From Candidatus Gastranaerophilales bacterium (GTDB lineage: Bacteria > Cyanobacteriota > Vampirovibrionia > Gastranaerophilales > Gastranaerophilaceae): DNA of 64,000 nucleotides. Below are positions 59,996 to 64,000 of this stretch, one piece after another (positions within the stretch are counted from its first letter, which is position 1; every line of letters starts with the position of its first letter). The stretch covers positions 62,001 through 126,000 of the forward strand of contig CANQNW010000003.1 in assembly GCA_947625305.1 (NCBI GenBank), written 5' to 3'. The notes beneath the pieces were generated by a model that searched no databases, was not told the DNA's origin, and worked only from the letters and a program-made list of their open reading frames with translations. The position numbers and the translations under genes are program-made.

Positions 59996-60301
59996 TTACA
60001 TTTGTTTTAATCTTTTTTCATCATTATCCATGCCTTGTTTTAATAAAGATTTAATATAAGTTTGATAAGGCATACCTAATTCTTTTGCGATTTTTTTTGC
60101 TCTTGCAATTTCAAATTCAGACCACCTAAAATTAACTTTAGGATATTTTTTCTTTACATCTGCCTCTGCTTTGGTGATAACTTCATCAATGTTATGAATA
60201 TTACCAAATTCATCAATCAATTCAGATGTTTCTTCAACAATTTGTTCTGTTGAATTTGCAAGCATTTCTTCAATTTGTTCTTTGCTAAATTTTTCTTTCA
60301 T
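59996..60301 (-). CDS. CopG-like antitoxin
   Basis: About 101 residues from the ATG at 60301, which has GGAG upstream. The C-terminal part NFRWSEFEIARAKKIAKELGMPYQTYIKSLLKQGMD is the ribbon-helix-helix-type region found in CopG/BrnA-like antitoxins. The acidic N-terminus may bind the toxin. It starts 2 bp after the toxin gene, toxin first. Proposed role: neutralise the toxin and repress the shared promoter at 60603. Confidence 0.75.
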   Translation of the reverse strand: MKEKFSKEQIEEMLANSTEQIVEETSELIDEFGNIHNIDEVITKAEADVKKKYPKVNFRWSEFEIARAKKIAKELGMPYQTYIKSLLKQGMDNDEKRLKQM

Positions 60302-60303
60302 AA

Positions 60304-60591
60304 TTATCTCCAATCTGAAAAAGCAGTTATTATAAATATATAAGAGTCTTTTTCTTTTAATTTCATATAATATAGTGTAATATCACAATCAGCTGAATAT
60401 GCTTCATATCTTTTATATTCTTCATTCCATTCTTCTTCTGTTATAGTGAAGAATGCACGAATAGCTTCATTTAGGGTTATTAAATGTCTATGCCATATAT
60501 GTGGTTCATATTGGTTATTTATTGGATTTAAGTCTAATTTAAACTTAAATGTATAGTTACCAACTTTTTTAATAAGATATTTACAATTCAT
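60304..60591 (-). CDS. Putative toxin of a type II toxin-antitoxin pair
   Basis: About 95 residues: MNCKYLIKKVGNYTFKFKLDLNP, HIWHRHLITLNEAIRAFFTITEEEWNEEYKRY, ending KLKEKDSYIFIITAFSDWR. Size, order and the final IFIITAF strand resemble RelE/BrnT-fold toxins, but I cannot place it in a named family. The frame is open to a GTG at 60627, inside the promoter; the ATG at 60591 lies only a few bases after the expected transcription start, so a nearly leaderless mRNA is likely. Confidence 0.65.
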   Translation of the reverse strand: MNCKYLIKKVGNYTFKFKLDLNPINNQYEPHIWHRHLITLNEAIRAFFTITEEEWNEEYKRYEAYSADCDITLYYMKLKEKDSYIFIITAFSDWR

Positions 60592-60602
60592 ATAAATATC
60601 AT

Positions 60603-60631
60603 AACATATTGTACGCACTTTGTACACCCAA
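60603..60631 (-). promoter_or_regulatory. Promoter with an internal operator for the toxin-antitoxin pair
   Basis: On the minus strand: TTGGGT (60631-60626), a 17-bp spacer, TATGTT (60608-60603). The spacer is filled by TGTAC-AAAGTGC-GTACA (60626-60610), a perfect 5-bp inverted repeat, the expected place for autorepression by the antitoxin complex. Confidence 0.6.
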
Positions 60632-60721
60632 TATAATTATTTGTTAAATATGATTTTACAAATATGAATGTATCATTTACTCAAATTAAATTTTAAATAA
60701 AATACATTAATAAATTTTTTT

Positions 60722-60778
60722 ATATCCAATCAGACTACATACCAATATAAATTTTTTGTTTTTAAATAAAATCAATGT
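60722..60778 (+). other. Deletion scar of a further XRE gene
   Basis: The XRE upstream sequence (CCAATCAGACTACATACCAATATAA) is joined directly to the XRE 3' end (TTTTTGTTTTTAAATAAAATCAATG). Compare 59715-59750 for the first part and the end of the 43772 gene for the second. The join lies in AATATAA-TTTTT, shared by both ends, so a short-homology deletion removed the gene. Confidence 0.65.
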
Positions 60779-60855
60779 AAAAAAATTGTAAAATTAATAT
60801 CAAACCCGAAAAAATTTGAAATAATAAAATAAAGTTAACACAAAGGACAATTATT

Positions 60856-61350
60856 ATGAACGAAAATAAATTATTAAATGACTACACTGAACAAGTTGTT
60901 TTAACTCCCAACCCGAGAAAAATTGGAATAACTCATGCTTATGCCCAAAGAGCATACGGACTTTTTGATTCAGAGACAGGCACACAAGTTACAGGGTTTA
61001 AAAAAGGCACAGATGGGCAAGTTGAATTTAATAACTTAGACCCAAACAGGCACTATGACGTTGGTGCTATAGAAGGTATGGGAGATGAAAAACCTGTATT
61101 TGCAATAAATTGGACTGAAAATATGATAGATGATACAGACACTATATTAAAAAATTCAGGCAACCTGCCTGTTATATATCCGGCTACATATACAATAAAA
61201 GATAATGGCAGCAATTCCAACAACATTTTTGACTTGGTTGATGATAATGGCGATAAAGTAGGAGAAGTTGCAAAATTAGCACCAACCGGCGATAAACTGC
61301 AAATCAATTTTATATGCTCTTTCAAAATGAAAGACGATACACAAAAATAA
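60856..61350 (+). CDS. Family A accessory protein, copy 3
   Basis: 164 residues, very close to the copy at 43191: QVVLTPNPRKIGITHAYAQRAYGLFDSETGTQVTGFKKGTDGQVEFNNLDPNRHYDVGAIEGMGDEKP, then KNSGNLPVIYP, NIFDLVDDNGDKVGEVAKLAPTGDK and CSFKMKDDTQK. The upstream DNA (ATTTGAAATAATAAAATAAAGTTAAC, then AAAGGAC) is also shared with that copy. It is in mirrored orientation. Function unknown. Confidence 0.7.
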   Translation: MNENKLLNDYTEQVVLTPNPRKIGITHAYAQRAYGLFDSETGTQVTGFKKGTDGQVEFNNLDPNRHYDVGAIEGMGDEKPVFAINWTENMIDDTDTILKNSGNLPVIYPATYTIKDNGSNSNNIFDLVDDNGDKVGEVAKLAPTGDKLQINFICSFKMKDDTQK

Positions 61351-61378
61351 CAACTTTGGTACAGTTCTGAGAACAAAA

Positions 61379-61400
61379 AGCCCCGTCAAATGGCGGGGCT
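61379..61400. terminator. Bidirectional terminator
   Basis: AGCCCCG (61379-61385) / CGGGGCT (61394-61400) with A-rich and T-rich sides, between family A copy 3 and the convergent gene at 61423. Confidence 0.8.
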
Positions 61401-61422
61401 TATATTTTATAATTTCAGAATA

Positions 61423-61659
61423 TTATCTGTTATAATTTTCATCTTCAATTTTTGATAATTTATCGTTAATCGACATAACAAGATAAATTAAGAAGAAAAC
61501 AAAGATAAAACTTACAAGTCCTGCCCATAAAACACTTAATCCTGCCCAAAGTCCTTGCGAGCCAACCATCATAACCGTTGAGATAACAAGTCCTACAAGA
61601 GTTAAAACCGCCATGATGTCTACAATAATTCCGCCGAATTTAACAACAAATTTTTTCAT
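61423..61659 (-). CDS. Small two-helix membrane protein
   Basis: 78 residues: MKKFVVKFGGIIVDIMAVLTLVGLVISTVMMVG, a short loop with GLWAGLSVLWAGL, then VSFIFVFFLIYLVMSINDKLSKIEDE. Two hydrophobic segments with a charged C-terminus in the cytosol. AGGAGA precedes the start. No family recognised; it probably marks the end of the accessory region. Confidence 0.7.
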   Translation of the reverse strand: MKKFVVKFGGIIVDIMAVLTLVGLVISTVMMVGSQGLWAGLSVLWAGLVSFIFVFFLIYLVMSINDKLSKIEDENYNR

Positions 61660-61842
61660 AATATTCTCCTTTGTTTAATCATTTTTATAATACTTTTTTA
61701 TAAAAGTATTTGTATTATCGAGAAAGGTAATATAAGAGGTTAAATTTACATTTAACAAAAGATAATATAAAATCTGACTTTTTCTGAAACTGATTTTAAT
61801 ATAATATTCTTGAAAAAATAATAACAAAAATGTAGTTATAAA

Positions 61843-62126
61843 ATGAAAAAGAGTTTAATTATATTATCTGTCATTGCATTATTATTTATACAAACACCTG
61901 TATTAGCAGGAACATATGGTACTAACGGAAAAGTTACCGCAAAATCTATTGGTGCAGGTGCATTATCACTTCTTGTTTGGATAGGTATCGGACAAGCAGT
62001 TAACGGGCAAAAACCAGAAAAAACTGGACACATGCTCTGCTTGGTTTAACAGGTGTATTTAGAATTTGGTCTTGCTATGATGCTGTTGTTGATAGAGACT
62101 GCGGTGTCCGGGAAAACAGAATTTAA
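61843..62126 (+). pseudogene. Small secreted or membrane protein, frameshifted
   Basis: The first frame codes MKKSLIILSVIALLFIQTPVLAGTYGTNGKVTAKSIGAGALSLLVWIGIGQAVNGQKPEKTG. It then leaves the natural frame and stops at 62049. The natural continuation, THALLGLTGVFRIWSCYDAVVDRDCGVRENRI, is in another frame and ends at 62126. A single-base length change in the A6 run of CCAGAAAAAACTGG (about 62017-62023) accounts for it. The rejoined product has a signal segment, one further helix and a short tail. Confidence 0.65.
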
Positions 62127-62771
62127 TCAGGCAAATAATTTATATTTTTGAGCCAATTTTATAGAATTTGAATCCATTGCAAAATTTATGGTTTTCATAC
62201 CCATATCACGCATAACGGCATATCTGTGCCTGCCATCCGTAATACTTGCACGAATACCGTTTTTATCTTCAGTTAAAATCAAGATAGATGCATTTATATC
62301 TTTGCCCGTTGAAATATATTCAAAAGCCTTATTATATCTGTCATCTATAGCACCTGTTTTACCTTGCGAGGCTATATAATAAGATTCATCTTTTTGTAAT
62401 AATTTATCCAGCTTTTTGACATTGATACCAAAAAGTTCATACCCGTATTTATATTCCGAAGGAATAACTATTCTGTTATTTATATTTTTATGATTTAGTG
62501 CCTCATCTTTTGTTACTTTTGTATATTGAATGTTTTGCTGTTTCAGAAAAGATTCAATATAATCATCATACTTACCATCTACATATAAATTTGCTTTTGC
62601 ATATATGCCTGTTTTAGAAATTTCAGAAAAATCAGAATACATTTTATCAGACTCACAATTAAGTTCCCTATATATTTCATCTTCAAAATGAGACACTTTT
62701 GAGGAATTTGCGCCTGAAATATTATATTTATACAGACTTCCAAAGGAAGGATTATTACTTACTATTTTCAT
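62127..62771 (-). CDS. Lineage-type protein with an N-terminal SFG leader and a ParB-like motif
   Basis: About 214 residues from the ATG at 62771. It begins MKIVSNNPSFGSLYKY, a leader ending in S-F-G. Near the C-terminus, GIRASITDGRHRYAVMRDMGMKTINF matches the DGRHR core of ParB/sulfiredoxin-like domains that bind nucleotides. The middle is helical (FEDEIYRELNCESDKMYSDF). No partner is evident: the next gene upstream is divergent. The function is unknown; a DNA partition role is unlikely from the short domain. Confidence 0.68.
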   Translation of the reverse strand: MKIVSNNPSFGSLYKYNISGANSSKVSHFEDEIYRELNCESDKMYSDFSEISKTGIYAKANLYVDGKYDDYIESFLKQQNIQYTKVTKDEALNHKNINNRIVIPSEYKYGYELFGINVKKLDKLLQKDESYYIASQGKTGAIDDRYNKAFEYISTGKDINASILILTEDKNGIRASITDGRHRYAVMRDMGMKTINFAMDSNSIKLAQKYKLFA

Positions 62772-62912
62772 ATTTTTATTAAACCAAAAGATAATTATAA
62801 TTGCCAAAAAAACTTTAATTATAAATAAAAATTAATAATTAATTTTTATTAAAAAATAGCAAAAAATTTTATCTTTGTTTTTCATATGAGAAAACATAGG
62901 AGTGTATTTAAT

Positions 62913-63278
62913 ATGCAAGTGTCAAATCTTTCTTCAAATGTATCATTCGGCAGAGTATATGCTGTTGCAGGTTCTAAAGCAGGTGTTGATGAATTATCTC
63001 AAAGATTGGCTAAAGCAAAGGGTAAACTTGTTACTTATGATGCTACAAGTTTATACAAAAATACTTATTCAGACAGTAAAACAATTTGTGCCAAAGCTGC
63101 ATCTATGGGTGATAGTATTATGTTTTTTATCACAGGTAAAAAAGATACTAAAGATGCTAAATTTATGAAAAAAACTTGGAGTTCTTTAATCGGTATAAGC
63201 CAAAATGTAACTGATTTTATCAAACTTACGGATATTGATGAAGCTGAAAAAGTATTAAAAAAAGAAATGAGAAGATAA
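62913..63278 (+). CDS. Lineage-type protein with an N-terminal SFG leader, function unknown
   Basis: About 121 residues from the ATG at 62913, with AGGAGTG upstream; a start at 62886 lacks such a signal. It begins MQVSNLSSNVSFGRVYAVAG. The rest is a small alpha/beta-like domain: SKAGVDELSQRLAKAKGKLVTYDATSLY, SIMFFITGKKDTKDAKFMKKTW, then a helical basic end. No known domain. It is convergent with priA with no gap. Confidence 0.7.
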   Translation: MQVSNLSSNVSFGRVYAVAGSKAGVDELSQRLAKAKGKLVTYDATSLYKNTYSDSKTICAKAASMGDSIMFFITGKKDTKDAKFMKKTWSSLIGISQNVTDFIKLTDIDEAEKVLKKEMRR

Positions 63279-64000
63279 TTATAAGATATCAACAGGGTCA
63301 ATATCTATTATCATTTTGATATCTTCAGCACAAGAAGTATTTTTTATAAAGGTCGATATTAAATATTGACCTTTTTTTCCCATTTTATTTTTAATAATTA
63401 TTTGATATCTGTATTCTGATTTAATTTTATGCATAATACATTTCATGGAACTTGTTATTTCTATATATTCGGATACGGATAATTTTTCAATCCGTTCTTT
63501 TAATCTTTCTGCTACTTCATTAGCGCAAACTGCAGCTCTTATTTCATCGGTTGAAGAAAATACGACTTTAATTATTTGACAGAAAGGAGGATAATCAAAT
63601 ATTTCCCGCCGTTCAATCTCATTTTTATAAAAATCTTTATAATTTTGAGATTTTGCATTTTTTATAGCATATAAATCAGGATTATAAGTTTGAAAAATAA
63701 CTTTTCCTTCGTATTCACCTCTGCCTGCCCTGCCTGCAACCTGCATTAACAGTTGAAAGCCTCTTTCGCTTGCTCTGTAATCAGGCAGAGTAAAGCTTAC
63801 ATCTGTATCTATTACTCCGACCAAAGTAACATTCTTATTATCCAGCCCTTTTGCTATCATTTGAGTGCCGATTAAAATATCAGTTTCACCCTTTTGAAAT
63901 CTGTCTAATATTTCAATGTATTTTGATTTTGAATTAAGCACATCTGAATCAATTCTTTCAATAACTGCTTCAGGAAATAATTTTTTTGCTATGCTTTCAA
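63279..64000 (-). CDS. priA: Primosomal protein N' (replication-restart helicase), C-terminal part
   Basis: The visible 240 residues run off the right edge, so the N-terminus is missing. They contain the end of the helicase core: RIDSDV, then GETDILIGTQMIAKGLDNKNVTLVGVIDTDVSFTLPDYRASERGFQLLMQVAGRAGRGEYEGKVIFQTYNP. The C-terminal domain (EIERREIFDYPPFCQIIKVVFSS, then KSEYRYQIIIKN) completes the protein. PriA reloads the replisome at stalled forks. The family call is firm. Confidence 0.95.
   Translation of the reverse strand, partial: ESIAKKLFPEAVIERIDSDVLNSKSKYIEILDRFQKGETDILIGTQMIAKGLDNKNVTLVGVIDTDVSFTLPDYRASERGFQLLMQVAGRAGRGEYEGKVIFQTYNPDLYAIKNAKSQNYKDFYKNEIERREIFDYPPFCQIIKVVFSSTDEIRAAVCANEVAERLKERIEKLSVSEYIEITSSMKCIMHKIKSEYRYQIIIKNKMGKKGQYLISTFIKNTSCAEDIKMIIDIDPVDIL

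Noticed and set aside
62127-62771. Annotation as a chromosome-partition ParB protein.
   Set aside because: Only the DGRHR core is present; there is no helix-turn-helix domain, no parA neighbour and no parS-like repeat nearby.

Overview
The window looks like a chromosomal segment of an uncultured gut Vampirovibrionia (Melainabacteria, Gastranaerophilales-like), a non-photosynthetic relative of cyanobacteria. The basis is mixed. The DNA is AT-rich with short intergenic gaps. Peptidoglycan genes are present, with a MurE carrying the DNPR motif of meso-diaminopimelate enzymes. A YggT protein, a TolC/EmrAB exporter and a TonB/ExbBD system point to an outer membrane. Three otherwise unrelated small proteins start with a short leader ending in S/N-F-G, which I associate with this lineage. 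The lineage call is an inference; no rRNA or tRNA gene is present to test it.

Regions 1-43 kb and 48.3-53.6 kb are mostly ordinary core genome. 1-3.4 kb: rimI end, bioY, yggT, mtnP, two pseudopilins. 3.5-11.4 kb (+): rpmE, thyX, prfA, then a division and wall block (rsmH, ftsL-like, ftsI, murE) and gpsA. 11.4-16.2 kb: a TPR O-GlcNAc-transferase-like protein, a CxxCxxCC protein, a class A PBP and bioD. 16.2-20.3 kb (+): two secreted proteins, then tonB, exbB and two exbD genes. 20.3-22.8 kb (-): a lineage protein, ispF, a HAD phosphatase, a Nudix hydrolase. 22.8-24.3 kb (+): an unrecognised protein coupled to a CoA-dehydratase-activase-like ATPase. 24.3-29.7 kb (-): infA-rpmJ-rpsM-rpsK-rpsD-rpoA-rplQ-truA-rplM-rpsI, with a GC-rich cluster of nested palindromes between rpmJ and rpsM. 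30-33 kb (+): three overlapping SGNH-like genes. 33-43 kb: purB, leuA, a secreted GH13 enzyme, malQ, queD, uppP, a purine nucleoside phosphorylase and a DegT aminotransferase. 48.3-53.6 kb: a HIT protein, an SDR and a divergent tolC / emrA-emrB efflux locus.

Regions 43.0-48.3 kb and 53.6-62.1 kb are accessory and rearranged. A module made of a paralogous 164-aa protein ('family A'), a 75-aa XRE regulator and a divergent promoter whose spacer is a run of nine G, driving a Kelch-like surface protein, occurs at 43.2-44.7 kb. It occurs again in inverted orientation at 58.4-61.4 kb. The two XRE genes are identical over most of their DNA. A third, interrupted G-rich promoter precedes a small membrane-protein gene that itself contains a run of ten G. 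Nearby are Kelch-like paralogs, a broken Kelch gene, XRE remnants, a deletion scar, short dispersed repeats, a toxin-antitoxin pair inserted into one module, and a toxin-like gene split by a palindromic element of the same family as the ribosomal cluster. I read this as a phase-variable, recombining surface-protein locus. This is the most interesting part of the window and I do not recognise it as a described system.

The window ends with two lineage-specific small proteins and the C-terminal part of priA, which runs off the right edge.
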